NCBI GenBank assembly: GCA_001683735.1
Contig: LUGG01000029.1
Coordinates: 62,001 to 126,000, forward strand
Origin: Grifola frondosa
Taxonomy: Eukaryota; Basidiomycota; Agaricomycetes; Polyporales; Grifolaceae
Direction: 5' to 3'
Length of the DNA: 64,000 nt
Shown here piece by piece: positions 49,141 to 61,639 of this stretch. Both the position numbers and the translations under genes were made by a program. Numbering within the stretch: position 1 is the stretch's first letter; the number at the start of each line of letters is the position of its first letter. The notes under the pieces were generated by a model that worked only from the letters and a program-made list of their open reading frames with translations, did no database searches and was not told the origin of the DNA.

Positions 49141-52100
49141 ATGCAGACAGTGGAAGACCATTCTATTCGACGCTCCGTTCGCCAGGATACTTTCGACCTA
49201 AGGGACCAACTCATGTCGGACGACCATGCCCACATGCATGCCGATCATACCTACCCTTCCGACGAGGAGCACTCCGTGCTCGAGGACGACTCTGACACCG
49301 ACGACCGAGATGCAGACTATATGGAGGACGATGACGGCTCTTCTTCCCTTTCTATACCCAACGAATCTATCGACTTCGACATGGTCTATGCATCCACAGC
49401 TTCGCCGCGACCGTCGAGGGCCAGGCCAACGTCGTCAAGGGCGACAGCCTATTCTTGATGGACGACAGCAACAGCTACTGGTGGCTAGTGCGCGTCCTCA
49501 AGACCGAGGAAGTGGGCTACATACCAGCGGAAAATATCGAGACGCCCTTCGAGCGTCTCGCCAGGCTTAACAAGCATCGCAACGTGGATGTACGTTATAT
49601 CACTCCAAGCTCCTCCCATTTTTGCTCACATCTCTCAGCTGGCATCGGCTACACACGCCGAAAAACAAGAAATCCGTGACCGTCTCCGAGACAACCTCTC
49701 GTCCCGTGCAGGCTCCAATCATGCGACGCCCTCGCCTACCCCGGCGTCCGCAATCGCTCCCGCCAAGCGAAAGGCGTCACGTTCACCCCCTCGTTCTCCG
49801 TACACCGTTATCCCCCTTGTCTGGGAGAGGAAGAAGAGGAAGAAGAGGACGTGGAATGGGACGACGAAGGGTATGAGGATGAGGATCCGGAGCTCGCGGA
49901 GGAGCAGGAGGAGCGGGAACGGGCGATGCAGATCGACAGCAGGGGAGGCAAGGTCCCCAGCGGGCCACCGCTGAGCATGGAGCCAGACGATGGAATGAGC
50001 TGGGAAGATGGTGCAGTAGAGGCGATGCAAGGGAAGCCACGGCCGCAGGTAGCGCAGGGCATGGAGATCGAGGAGCGCGCACGGAGGCCCCAAGAGCAGC
50101 CCGTGGTACAGCCGCTGCGCACGCAGACGTCGCACGAGCGCCTTGTCGTCGTGCAAAACGAGCCCTCGCCAGTGTCGCCCGTTTCTCCGAGCCGCACTTT
50201 GGACCCGGCACAGGCGACGGAAACGCGCAAACTGTCGATGACGCCCCCTGTTGCACGAGGAGATGATCACCTCGCCCAGCAGGCGCCGTCCGCTGTCACG
50301 CCTGGCCCGCTGCTCCCGAGCGCGATCATGCAGCAGCAATCGGAGGAACGCAAGCGCACACGCGAGGAGATCGAGGCGTTGGAGGAAGCTGCGCGCAAGA
50401 AGGTGCACCTCGGCGGGGCCGGAAATGGCAACAGAGGGAAGATAATATCGGTCGTATCTACTGGCGAACCGAGCTCTGCGAAAGCGGGCGGGGGGCGCAA
50501 ACTGAGGAAGGACAGAGACAGAGAGGCGACGACGGACGATGAGAGCGGAAAGGAAAAAGACAAGAAAAAGAAGAGCGGCGTGTTCGGCGGGTTGTTCGGA
50601 CGCCGGAAGGACAAGGAGAAGGGCAAGGACCGATCAGATACTGGGAGCGCGACCAGCGTTGGCAGCGAGACGACGTTCAGTCGGGAATCCGAAGAGTCGG
50701 GGAGGTCGGTTACGCAAGTTCAGTCGCCGTCGTCGCCTGAGGTCGCATCTCCCGTCACGGTGAGCGCCAGGCAACAGCAACAACAGGCGATTTTACTTCA
50801 GCAGCAGCAACAACAACAACAGGTGCAACAGCAGAGCGTTCTCAAGAACTCTACGGACCCGAAGAGGGCAATCCAGCAGGTACAACAGGCACAACCACAG
50901 GCACAGCAGCAACAGCCACTCCAGCCCCAGGCTGGCGCGCCCCCATCGGCTATACAGGCGCAGCTTTCGCAACACGCGTCGCAGCTACGCCAGCGGGACC
51001 AACAACAGCAAGCGCTCTACCAACAATACCTCAATCGATCGCCATCTACTCCGCCGGAGGCGCAGCCTTCGTATGGTCTGCAGTCCGCATCCGCGGTCAT
51101 GCACGGCTCCGCATCGTTCGTGTCATCCAACAGCTCCGCCTCGGGTCTTTCGGGCGCGACGTCGCGGCCGCGCCCCGGGTCGCTCGTGTTGTCGCCCACC
51201 ACGATGGATGGCCAGGGCGTCGGGCTTCCGGACCTCAGCGTGGTACGCGTATTTGCAGGTAATCACTTGCAGACGGAGGCGACATTCAAGACGGTGCTGC
51301 TCAACGCATCTACGACGGCGTCCGATCTAGTGCGGCAGGCCATCCAACGTTTCCGTCTGCCCACAGGAGAGGACGAGAAAGACTATTATCTGAGTATCAA
51401 GCAGGTCGAGGGCTCGTCGGCGGCGCTCCTTCCACACGAGAGGCCGCTGGGCGTGTTCGAGTCGCTGGTGGAGGCGGCGCTGGAACTGCCGAAGGTAAAG
51501 CGAAGCAGCGTTGGGAGCATCAGCTCTGTAGCTAGTAACCTTTCGATGCACCCTGCGATCAAGAAGCTGTCGATGAACGACTTTACTGACGATTCGGCGG
51601 TGAAGTTCTATCTCAACCGCAGGAGCCGCGGAATGGACGACAATCTAGGTGGCGACGAAGGCGACGACACGTTGCTTGCAGAGAGCGTGAACGATGACGA
51701 CGCTGATTCGTCGAGGGCGCGGTCGAATTATTTGTCGGTTTCCGGCGCGGGCGCTAACAGTATGAACGCGGATCGCTTCAGTTCTCCATCGTATAAATTC
51801 GCCTTACAGCTCGTGATCTATCCTGATGATCTCCCAGACGACATGGTGTTCGACCCCCTTACAGAGGCGATCGTATTCAAGCACACCCTCCGCAATCGAC
51901 CGCAATCAAATACGGCTAGTTCTCCTGGTATTTCTCAGACGCAGCGGAGGAAGGTTTTCGTCTTTCCGAAGAACGTAACTGTAGCCGAGGTTATAGAACT
52001 TGGTCTCGAGCGATTCGGTATTCTTGAAGGCGTTGTCGACGGCGGGATGAGGTGGAAGACAAACTGACCAAACGAAGAAGCTCTTCGCGAGTCCGATACG

Positions 52101-53535
52101 GTTTAGCGGTCGAGGTCGGCGGAAAAGGTACATTTCTTCTCTCCTATGTGTAGTCCATGCACTGAATCATTCTCTTGTCAGAGCGAGAGCTCTCTCCGTC
52201 CAGCAAAGTGATCGATGCGTTCCCTCGTCCTCCTACATATCGCGCAGTTGACAAGCGCGATAGCAAGCGACGCTCTGTTGATTCCGCTCAGCTCTTGCTT
52301 GGGAACGCTGAAGACGTGCAGCATGATGATCCGGCGTTCGTTCTGCGCCGCGCAATTGCATATCGCACATCGTCATCTCGTCACAGGTCGTCCGCTCCCC
52401 TCGACGAACTAGCCCTGCAACATCTGCGTGATTCAGTCGCGAGTTCGAGCACAGGATCTGACTCAACCGTCGGACAGTCCGAACGCCAGATGTCTAAGCT
52501 GGAGATCATCGCAGCACAACGTGCTGCGACGCGTGCTAATCAGCGTGCCATTCTGTCTGCCCAAACCAACTCTGCGCGCGGTCTGGATGTCCTCTTACCT
52601 GGGAACGCCATGATTCGTAGCTCTCGCTACGAGATTGACGATCGCATCCGGTACTCTTACGTTGAACCTGATGGAGAGACGTATGATATCAGTGACATCG
52701 TCGAAGAGGAGTGGCGAGGCGAGGTCGGATCGCAACATCAACGAACGAACTCTGCTGATGACGACTTACTCCATGGTGTTCTTGCTCGCGGAAAAGATGG
52801 ACTTGGAGCAAAACTAGATCGCGTGTTGAGCAAGATCAAGCATGATAAGAGTGGCCGGGCGCCTACTTCCCAGTCGACTTTGGATTCTATGAGATCAAGC
52901 TCGCCGTCTATATACTCGACCGCTGACGGCGGCACTGGTTCACGGACGACTACTCCCACCGCTCACAGCCAAGGACGACCTTCGTCTGCTACCGCTGTCG
53001 CAATTCAGCGTGTTGCCTCCCCTGCCTCTCGTCTTTCAAGTTATCGAACAGCTAGTCCTGGTGTATCCGATACCAATTCAAGATCCCATACTATCACACC
53101 GACCTCCGGCAGAAGCAAGGGAACACCACATGAGAGGCAATCCTCGTTCACCTCCGCGATGTCTGACTACCGGACTGCTACACCGTCCACACCTCCTGGC
53201 TTCGCTCGGCATATGCCTGCGAAGGAAGAGCGCCCGCGTTTGGTCCTTCCGAAGAACGACTTTGGCTTGGCCGATATGATGGCTATCATCGAGCTGAGAG
53301 CTTCGCTTGACAACAAGATACCCGAGCTACCACCGCTGGATCCGGTGGACGAGATGTTGTTCGGCAGGCAGCTGGATCTCATATCTCTGCATCCCGAGAT
53401 AAGGAGTATATATGCGAGTACTCTGAAACAACTGGAAGAAATGGATGAGGTGCGTTTATCATGTGCTTCCCGAAGTCGCTGATGGCTTATTGTGCCTTTT
53501 AGGTACTCGATGAGTTGCTGCAGTATGCATCTTGA
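49141..53535 (+). CDS. Large SH3-domain scaffold with Ras-association-like and polyglutamine regions
   Basis: Exons 49141-49589, 49639-52127, 52182-53449, 53503-53535, giving 1413 residues after three single-base losses are restored. The SH3 domain (about residues 80-145) is HSFAATVEGQANVVKGDSLF, SNSYWWLVRV and GYIPAENIETP, followed by FERLARLNKHRN, a form seen in the Bud14/Tea4 polarity group. Then come an acidic run, a KKKKSGVFGGLFGRRKDKEKG basic patch, a Gln-rich tract, and two ubiquitin-fold/RA-like segments (VVRVFAGNHLQTEATFKTVL, TTASDLVRQAIQRF; and FVFPKNVTVAEVIELGLERFG). The last third is Ser-rich, ending in VLDELLQYAS. Probable cortical polarity or signalling adaptor. Losses at about 49390, 49814 and 52045. 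The Bud14/Tea4 link rests on the SH3 part only. Confidence 0.82.
50770..51026 (+). repeat. CAG/CAA polyglutamine-rich tract
   Basis: Mixed CAG and CAA codons encode runs of up to eight glutamines inside the SH3 protein. The mixture of codons makes slippage less likely than in a pure CAG run. Several long frames on the other strand here are only shadows of this tract. Confidence 0.9.
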
Positions 53536-53971
53536 TGCATGTCATGGCATATTTATATCATTTTGTCTTACGGTATCGTACTTTTGCTCAGTATATTTAG
53601 TTGATGATCTGATGGCTATAGTTTTCGACATTCCCGTACGAATGAACAATGCATATAATTTACCGATGCGACTCATGAGCGAAAAATATCCGGTGCGCTG
53701 CCGAGCCAAATACTCTTTGAACTATGCAGTGCTGCTAGTCCAACATTAAACCCTGGAGTTATGCATGCAATACGCGGTTTTGCGCTCATAAACGTGGCGA
53801 ACAAATGTAAGCAATGGACCAGTATAGCGCCGCATGCTCGGTTAGGGGAGCGCTATATCATTGCATTGCACTTAAGACGGACAACAACTTGGTATGAACT
53901 GTAGACAAGTCATAATGTATTCATCGAGGGCATGTGTGACAGCATTCTTCGTATCCTATCTCATAGGCATT
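53536..53971. other. Convergent 3' flanks, no gene seen
   Basis: Between the ends of the SH3 gene and the minus-strand EF-hand gene. AT-rich, no supported frame. Confidence 0.5.
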
Positions 53972-56900
53972 TCACCAACCCTGGTCATCTGAGTCCTCAT
54001 CTCCATTCGTATCCTCTAGGCCACTGGTGCCGTTCCTGGGATCTTCTCCCTGATCGTCAGGACCACTCGGCGAGATTGGAGTCCCATCCTCCGAACCACC
54101 GGTACTATTCGTGGGATCTTCTCCCTGGCCATCAGGCCCGCTCGGCTCTGTTCGATTTTCATCCTGCGAAGCAATCGCAGTAGTGGCTGATTCGTTGTTG
54201 GCCACCAATTTACGCAACAGACTCTCGATGCTAGCAAGCCTATCCTCAAAGGACGAGACCTTCAGGACCAGCTCGTCAATCTGAAATTCAATTGCAATTA
54301 ATTATTCTGACAACGACAATGGTGAGTCGCATACCTTGGCCTGTTGCGAATTCAGCTTATCCGCGACCTGACCATCGCTTGACTCATCTTCATCTCCATC
54401 CTCAAGGAAGGACTGCAGTCTGTCGAGAGCATTGTTCTCTTCGTCCGCCTAGAATTGAATTGTCACATAAGACTACTTGACCCCCACACTGAACATAGCT
54501 TCATTACCTCTTTGTACCAATTCACGAACAGTCCATCCGCGTATCTGTCGATCTGCAGATCGATGTTCTTGCCTTGCTGTCTCCAGCATCTCACCAGGTC
54601 GTCCATGCGATCATCAAAGGTATAGAATGTAGCGAGGAAAGATGAGGAGAGACCCTCGAAGGTCTTCTGCAAAACTAGCGCCTCGTCATTGTCAATCCCG
54701 TCGAGGAGCTGAGAGATCGTGGTCTGAAGCCGCTCCATCAAAACGTAGAGGAGACACATGATGTGCTTGGAGACAAATATCAACGGAACGAATATGACAA
54801 TCATAGCGCGCAAAACGTCCATACCAATTCAATCCGAGAGTCATTTGTCACGCTCGAGAGAGCCGATTCGTCTTCGAGGTCAAAGCCGAACTCCTCTAGC
54901 TGCTGCTTGATAGATCCTTCTTCTGTCTCCATATATTGATCCTGCAGCTGAACCAGTTCATCGCATCCATCCCAGCCGTCTTCTTCCACATCGGCTGACA
55001 ACACCAAGGGCTTGATGTAGTCCAGCAATTTCCTGAGCTCATCCTTAACATCAGCGGGGCTAGGAGATTCTTGAATAGTCTGGTATGTGTCAGTCAGGAT
55101 CTGCTGGATTCCTCGATAGTACCTACGAGTATCATGAGATCAATTTCGAACATGCACAAAAAGCGCTCACGATATGTTATTGTTATACCAGCCACACGCC
55201 CAGCTGGAGAACGTCAGAATTGAATTCATGTCACAGCAGCTATAGAACATAACTCACAAAGAAAACCACTGTGGCACACTCCAATTCTTTGGACGACGCT
55301 CGACGAAATGATTCAACTCTGATGCCGATATGAAACCGCTGCCATCATCGTCGATGACATCGCCGATAGCAGAGTGGTCTATCGTTAACCGTACTCAGGG
55401 ATACGTAGTCATTGATGGACATCAGCTGGAACTCACACATCACTTTCGATAAGAACTGCAAGGTCCAGTAGTCATTATGACGAGCATTCTCTGTGGTCAT
55501 GTACTCGTCGAATTTACGCTGATAATACTCATGCAATGCTGAGCGAATTAATTAGTAAATGACATGTCCTGGAAATGGACGACGCTCACCGTCAACGAAC
55601 ACCCGACATTTGACGCTAGTCTTCCAGCTCTGAAGATGAATGAGGCGTGAGTCTCGTAGATCAACCGCGGGAGAGAACAGTTACATTTTCTATATAGCAT
55701 TGTAACCGGTCAGCCGCATACGTTCTCGCGAAGTCATAGTGAACACTCACGTTTCCACACTGCTTTGATATCCTCATCTACGATCATCTCATAAGGACCT
55801 TCGTTCAGCTAACGGACAATGAGGGTTCAGGAGTGACATTAAAAATAGCAGATTTCACAACATACGCGACGTAAGATGGCTTCTTGTGCAGACGAGACAG
55901 ACGCAGTTATTGTGACCTGCACATTGTTGAGCTTGAGAGTATATTGCTTTCTGTGACATCATCAGTATAGTCCGGCCACGCGAACTGACGATGGTGACTA
56001 ACGCGCTTTCTTCCAACAGTACACTGAAATCCTCATGCAAAGTCGATTTAATGCTCGTGGTCAATTTCTCGTTCAAAGTCTTCGCAAGTTCTGTCAAAAG
56101 CACGTCATCCTGTAGTATTGCTTAGCGAGAATTTGGGAGTAGATGAAAGACACGCACCATCTTCACGGCGTCAGGACCGCCGTGTGCCTCAATGAAAGCA
56201 GTGGCGGCCTGCATCTTCGCGTCTCCCTCGTTCAGCTTATTGATGATAGTCTCGGAATACCTGAAGAGACCATCGAGCCTTGTGTGTGTGGTAATCATAA
56301 AACGGGTATTGATCAAGCTTTCCAGGTCTTGCTTGTGTTGATCGAACTGTCCGAGGTATCCGCCCATCTCATCCTTGTAATTCTGGGAAAAGAGGACGTG
56401 GACTGAAACACCATCATTGAGCGTCACAAAATTGAACAGAAGCCAAAACTCACAGATCTTCTGCCTGCACTTGTAGTAAAGACTGAGGGACTCCAATCAG
56501 AATACTGAACAAGTCAAAACATATTCTCTCACTTGACAAAGCGACCTAACGGTTTGCAACGCAATCAGTACCAATCAGCGCCATTAAGCGAACGGTACCA
56601 TGACGTACCAAATTCTTTCATGGTTGTTTCGATATTGGTCAAAATCTCGGAAAAATCAATGTCATCTTCGATGTCAAGAATCGGTTCCAGGTGACGGAGT
56701 GTGTAGACCAAGTGGGTCTGAACGAGTCTGATAAGCAATGGTAGCATATACCGCACTCGTATCCACTGACCATTGAATGGTACACCACTGCGATCTGTTC
56801 GTTGTTTTCCCGGCGTTGCAACTCCAAGCTAAGCATTTTCTATGCAACACGATAGTCATCAGGAAAGTTCCAAACCATTCACAGAAACTCACCGAAAAGT

Positions 56901-57318
56901 CTTGACGACGCTCTTGAAATTTAATGTTGAGTGAGAAATGAGCTCCACCATTCATGTGCTAAAAACTTACTGCAGCTATCGGTTGAATTTCTGCAACCGA
57001 TTCCGCCACTTCGAGGACATGACTTATGCCCTTGAGGATCTTTCCGGCGATATCCTTGTTACCCTTTTTGTCAGAGGCATCCTTACTTCCCTTTGGTTTG
57101 GCTTTAAACCACAACATTCAGCAGATGGCGAGAAAGGAGCCTGATCAAACTGACAAGCAGCGTCCGCAATCAACTTGTCGATGGCGTTGAGCTCATTCAG
57201 GGCAAGAGGGTCAAGGCGTGCTTGTTTACGGCTAAGCATAGTTACGTGCGTTCATACGATGCGACTCACCGATTCGAGACCGAACAGCAGCGGGATCCTG
57301 GGAGTTTACAGTATCCAT
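53972..57318 (-). CDS. EF-hand coiled-coil protein, minus-strand copy
   Basis: Inverted paralogue of 45669-48820 and the better preserved of the two. Start MDTVNSQDPAAVRSRI at 57318; RLDPLALNELNAIDKLIADAA; DASDKKGNKDIAGKILKGIS; SLELQRRENNEQIAVVYHSM; HLEPILDIEDDI; GGYLGQFDQHKQDLESLINT; an EF-hand loop DDDGSGFISASEL near 55315-55365; a second, degenerate loop DVEEDGWDGCDE; LLYVLMERLQTTISQLLDGI; and a coiled coil KIDELVLKVSSFEDRLASIE-like. The tail has two repeats of about 25 residues (SGPDGQGEDPTNSTGGSEDG and SGPDDQGEDPRNGTSGLED) not seen in the other copy. About fourteen introns. One base seems lost near 56900 in the VVKTFS exon. Function unknown; Ca2+ binding is plausible for loop 1. Confidence 0.65.
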
Positions 57319-58260
57319 ACGTGTTAGAAAAATTGAAAGTTGAGAGCTAAAAGTGGAAGAGTTGGATTTACAACTCACCAAGTTCGTCCAAATTTATATG
57401 TTCTTGACAGATGCCTCAGAAACTCGAATGTATTTGCTTGTGTGGGCCGTAATTGATATTGAGACCGTCGTCTAGACAAAGAAACCACGTCAGCCATAGG
57501 TGTGCTTCCATGGCGAATGTTACCCGTCTGATAATCGATGGACACACAGCCACCACACGGCGCCCTGTTCAGGTTTCATACATCCAACCTGGGAAGGCGC
57601 TACGGGGTGTGGGATGATCTGCAGCATCCCGTTCAGCATGGATCATTATCATAAATAACCGCAGGGATGTCGTAAGCGGAGGAAGTCCGCGACTAGTGTT
57701 CCATGTGTGTTGCAGATTTCTCTGAGCCCTCCCCGGTAAACAATAAATATGTGCCGAATATTACATTGCACTCGGAGGAGGGTCACGACTTGATGTTGAG
57801 TCGAGTGGCGAGGTTGAACTTGTTGAAGATCTCTTGATCGATCAAATACCGATTCAATCTACAATATAGCAGGTCCCAGCTCGCGGCGACCAAGTCGACG
57901 ACCACAGCAATCTTCTACAACGCCGGATACGTTTCTGTCATTGAGATACCTACCATGACTTTCGACTACTTAATTGTAGGCTCCATGGAACATGGGTCAT
58001 CAGTTCGAAATTAATTGTGTCCACGAGGTTGCGGGCATGCTTCCGCGCATCATGTGCGCGTTGCACATGCACGGCTTCCTGGTACATTCTCGTCCTGACC
58101 TCGCCAAAATGCATCAGTTTCAAAATATTCACAATATGGTGACCATCATGTCAGCACGCATAGCTTGAATAATTTGAAGAACCATTCGCAGTTTGCCAAC
58201 AGAATCTCTCGCGTCTTCGCCACAGCCTTCGGGACTCTGAAGATCTTCGGCGGCGTATTC
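57319..58260. other. Intergenic, no gene seen
   Basis: Upstream of the minus-strand EF-hand gene and of the hypothetical gene at 58261. No frame has splice sites or motifs that hold up. An upstream exon of the next gene could be hidden near 58165-58260, where the same frame is already open without an ATG. Confidence 0.45.
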
Positions 58261-58853
58261 ATGCTTATACGGCGGACGGCGTGGACCCAGGCCATTGCAT
58301 GGATCGGTCGGCTGTGCAATCGTCTTCGGCGAGGGTTCCGCCCGTCCTACCTGCAATACCACAGTCCTGAGGACGAGCAAAAGTATTGGATGTCGTCAGA
58401 GCAGCTTCGGAGGGTGCTACAATCCTCGGACGCAAATAATACACCACGGACCGTGCCGCTGGTGACTTATTACATGCCCAAGTTGCTCCCTGTCTACCGT
58501 TCGGCGCTGGAGAAGTACGCCGAAGCGCGTGAGTACAATTTATCAGCGAGGACGTTCTGTAAATGGCACAGGATTGTGTTCCCAGGACCGGTGGGTGATT
58601 AACGATGGAAGCGACAACGCAGTGCACTTTTCTGATTTTGATGGCCGCCCAGGTACACCCAACAATAGAACAGGCCGCGAGACTCGTCAAGCACTACAGC
58701 AGCCGTGATCGGCAAGAGATGTATAGAATCTCGAGGATGTTGACGGATGAGGAAGTATTCGGACGGACTGCCTCTTGGACGCCCCGATACCGCGAGATGT
58801 GGAGGCAGTGGTTGAGGGAAAAGGGCCCAGACATAGCCATCGTCTTTGAATAA
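58261..58853 (+). CDS. Hypothetical protein, two exons
   Basis: Exons 58261-58590 and 58653-58853 join in phase 0 (FPGP|VHPTIEQAARLV) across a 62-nt GT-AG intron, giving 176 residues. The first part is basic (LIRRTAWTQAIAWIGRLCNRLRR) and could hold one weak amphipathic helix. Then comes SPEDEQKYWMSSEQLRRVLQ and, after the intron, YSSRDRQEMYRISRMLTDEEVFG. It ends REKGPDIAIVFE. No family recognised. The frame is open upstream to about 58165 without an AUG, so the true start may lie in an earlier exon. Confidence 0.55.
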
Positions 58854-58908
58854 ATGCTACTTATGGCAGCATTTACCTCCATTAGAGAAGGGAAAAGTTT
58901 ACTGCACC

Positions 58909-61436
58909 TCACATTTGGCCTCTTCTCATTAGATTTCGGCGCACTCTGCGCCTCTCTCCTCCCGCCCCCTCACCTTTTCCCCACCGCAGATACGGGACTT
59001 TCCCGCGTTCTACTCCTGCCACGTCCCCTCCTGAATCCAGTGTACGGAAGTCGAGCATTCCCCAGACAGGGAGCTCCAGCTCGCCCTTGCATAGCACGCG
59101 AGAAGATGCGAAGAGGTATGGGGGGAGTGGCGTGAGGAGGTGCATCAACGAGGACGTGGCGGGAGGCGAAAGCGCGCGGATGAGTGCGAGGCCATGACAT
59201 TTTGAAGACAGCGGAGAGGGTGGAGATGCGGCCTGCTTGTAGGGAAGAGTGGATAATGCATCGTGCGTGGTGTTGTCGGCATCAGCATCGAGTGCGCCCG
59301 GTTCACAAGCGACGAGACCGACGATGGCGCAGTTCAACACGGCGTGTATCTCTGATGGGACGACATCCTCCATGCCGGCACCCGTCAGCAGCACCTTGTC
59401 AAATGCAACCTTCCAATCAACTTCGTATGGTGGTTGGCAACAGAGTGGCAAGGAAGTGTTCCACGACATCGCCAGCACACTCGTCAAAGAAGATGTGGGC
59501 ACAGCGGCTGGGAATGCTGCGTGAAAGTAGGACAGAATGGAAAGATTGCGGTGATCGGCGGCAGAATAGTGGGTGGAGAGAACTGATGACGAGATAGACT
59601 CTAACTTGTGTACAGTACTATGATCCTGATTGACAGGAGCGCGCGAGGTTGCCCAGCCTTCATCGGTGGCTGGTGCATCAAGTTCGAAGATATCCGAGGG
59701 TTCAACCATCTCTTCGATTTTCCGCGCTAGTTCCGCTCCGAGGCCTTTCGTCCACCCCATCGTGTTCACCACGAGTGGGATTACGTCTGCAATGCGATCA
59801 TCTCCTCCTTCGAGATCCTCCGCTAGGTCAGCATTCTGAATGTCAAGGTTGTATGTCTGGACAAGGGCTTGGATAGACTCTAGATAATGTGATGGAGAGG
59901 AACGCGGTGATGTAGCGCCGATAAAATGGGCGGTATGTGGGATGCTCGGATGGGTGAATGGCGGGCCTGCAGCTCGTGGCTCAGTAAAATAAATAATGGT
60001 CACAATCTATACACGTACCGAATAAGGGCTGGTCGACAATGTTTAAGGTCACCATGCCGCCTAGTGTGAATTCCGATTGACCCAGGTCGCATTCCAGGAA
60101 AGCAACTCTGCGGTATCTGTTGCACGCGGACCTTAATAAATTTGTGGCGGTACGAGAACAGCTGAATACCTTGATATGAGGCGGTTCAGTAACGTTCGTG
60201 CGAACGTGCTCTTCCCAGAGTTTCTGGATCCCCGGACTAAATAAACCCGTCGGGGGTAATTGAAATCTTGGTGTTCGGATACGACTTGCAGTATGGCAGA
60301 CATCGCCGAGTCCCAGGATGGCGGTATGATCATCGGAGAGACATCATGGGTTTGATGAGTGAGCTGTCCATGTTGCACGGCTCAGATAATCAACTGAAGA
60401 AAAACTAAGATGCCGTAGTACGTACGAAATGAACTCCCTCCAGACCCAACTCGGGGGCTGGATGGCTTCTTTGCCAACGCGAAGGCATAAAAATGCCATC
60501 GAATGTTCGACACACCTGACCCAGACCTTCGACATCTGTTCGCAGCTCCTGCAACAGGATCACTGCGGCACTGCCTTCTACTGCGTTAGATATCCGCCCG
60601 GGAAGCTGATGGAGGCCATGAGGAGATGCGTTCGTAGAAAGGCACTGAATGACAGGCAGAGGAGACGAACGCGGAGAGAAAATACGATAAGACATTCGTG
60701 ATGCAGGGAGAGTGATACCGCATAATGAGACAGAACCATCAAGGACCGTCAAAAGATAGGTTCCAAGCAGCGCGACGGTCTCAAGAGCGGAGAGCACGAG
60801 TACGGTTCCTTTCTGCTCAGAACATGATGACAAGAGGTTCAAGGCCTTCACCTCATCTGCTGTTACATAGAAGGTGTTATCGTTCAGAGCGGGCAGGAAA
60901 CTAGACAATAGTGAGGGTTCTTGAGGCACAGTTCGCGCGGGTAGGATGGGAGCAACGTTGTCGAAGACTGTTGAATCATCTTCTACGGCGTCTTCCCCCT
61001 CCTCGTCCGATGAGTCGTCCAACGGCGCACTAGGAGACCAAGCCCGTTTCTGGCGAGTGCGATGATCCGAACGGGTGGTAGTCTGTGAAGGCACACGCTC
61101 AAGCGCGTCCCTGTCAACAGACATGCTGCTCTGCGAAGCGTCCGACTCGTCTTCGTCATCCTCGTCGACCATTATCACGTCGTCCTGGGTCTTGAACGCA
61201 TCCTCCTGGAAGTACCTCGCGCGCTTCCGCTCTGCAGGCTTGTGCTGCTTTTTCTTTTTCTTCGACGCGTTAAAGGCCGTAGCACTGGACTTTCTTTTTG
61301 ACGGAGGCTTCGTGACGGGGACAATCTCGGGGGAAGGTGAGGGAGATGGGGTGTGCTTTTGGGGAGCAGAGACGACCTCGGGCTGTGGTTTCTTGCCTCC
61401 AAGGCGCGCCTTCCGCGCTGCAACAGCACTCAGCAT
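58909..61436 (-). CDS. GRC3: Polynucleotide 5'-hydroxyl-kinase Grc3 (NOL9 family)
   Basis: RNA kinase that phosphorylates the 5'-OH made by Las1 cleavage in ITS2 during 60S ribosome assembly. Exons: 61436-60426, 60363-60170, 60116-60019, 59966-58909, giving 786 residues in one uninterrupted frame. The N-terminal third is a disordered nuclear region with Lys and acidic Ser runs (NASKKKKKQHKPAERKRARY, DEDDEDESDASQSS). Then come the central beta domain (FYVTADEVKALNLLSSC), the P-loop RGSRNSGKSTFARTLLNRL, and Walker B-type FLECDLGQSEFTLGGMVTL. The C-terminus ends YLRWGKGEGAGGERRRVRRN, typical of Grc3. No frameshift at all, unlike most genes to its left. It starts 203 bp from TSR2 in head-to-head arrangement. 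Confidence 0.93.
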
Positions 61437-61639
61437 TCTATGTAGACCTATGTGAATGCGGATTCGAAGATGGGTATGAAAGTGTCGGGGAATGGTCGTG
61501 AGGTCGAGTACAGTGTCGAGGACGATGTGCACAAGGCATCATGCATATTTCTCGATCGCGCGTGAGAACTCAAATTCTGGCGCGTCCGCGATCGACGCTT
61601 TATCCAAGTTTATTCACACCTTATATTTGCACAAAAGTT
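61437..61639. promoter_or_regulatory. Bidirectional promoter of GRC3 (-) and TSR2 (+)
   Basis: Only 203 bp separate the two start codons, so the genes must share control DNA. Both products act in ribosome assembly, and co-expression is expected. The interval holds CGATCGCG-type GC palindromes (about 61554-61562 and 61589) but no clear RRPE or PAC box that I can identify. Confidence 0.7.

Larger units (their letters stand above)
45669..57318. repeat. Inverted gene duplication, arms ~3.2 kb, spacer ~5.2 kb
   Basis: The EF-hand gene at 45669-48820 (+) and its paralogue at 53972-57318 (-) face each other with their 3' ends toward the SH3 gene. Exon order and intron positions agree along the whole length, so this is a duplicated and inverted block. 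Confidence 0.8.

Noticed and set aside
49719..50408. Long minus-strand frames opposite the SH3 gene (up to 229 codons)
   Set aside because: They mirror a GC-rich, low-stop plus-strand coding exon, have no splice signals or motifs, and consist of Leu/Arg/Ser runs typical of antisense shadows.
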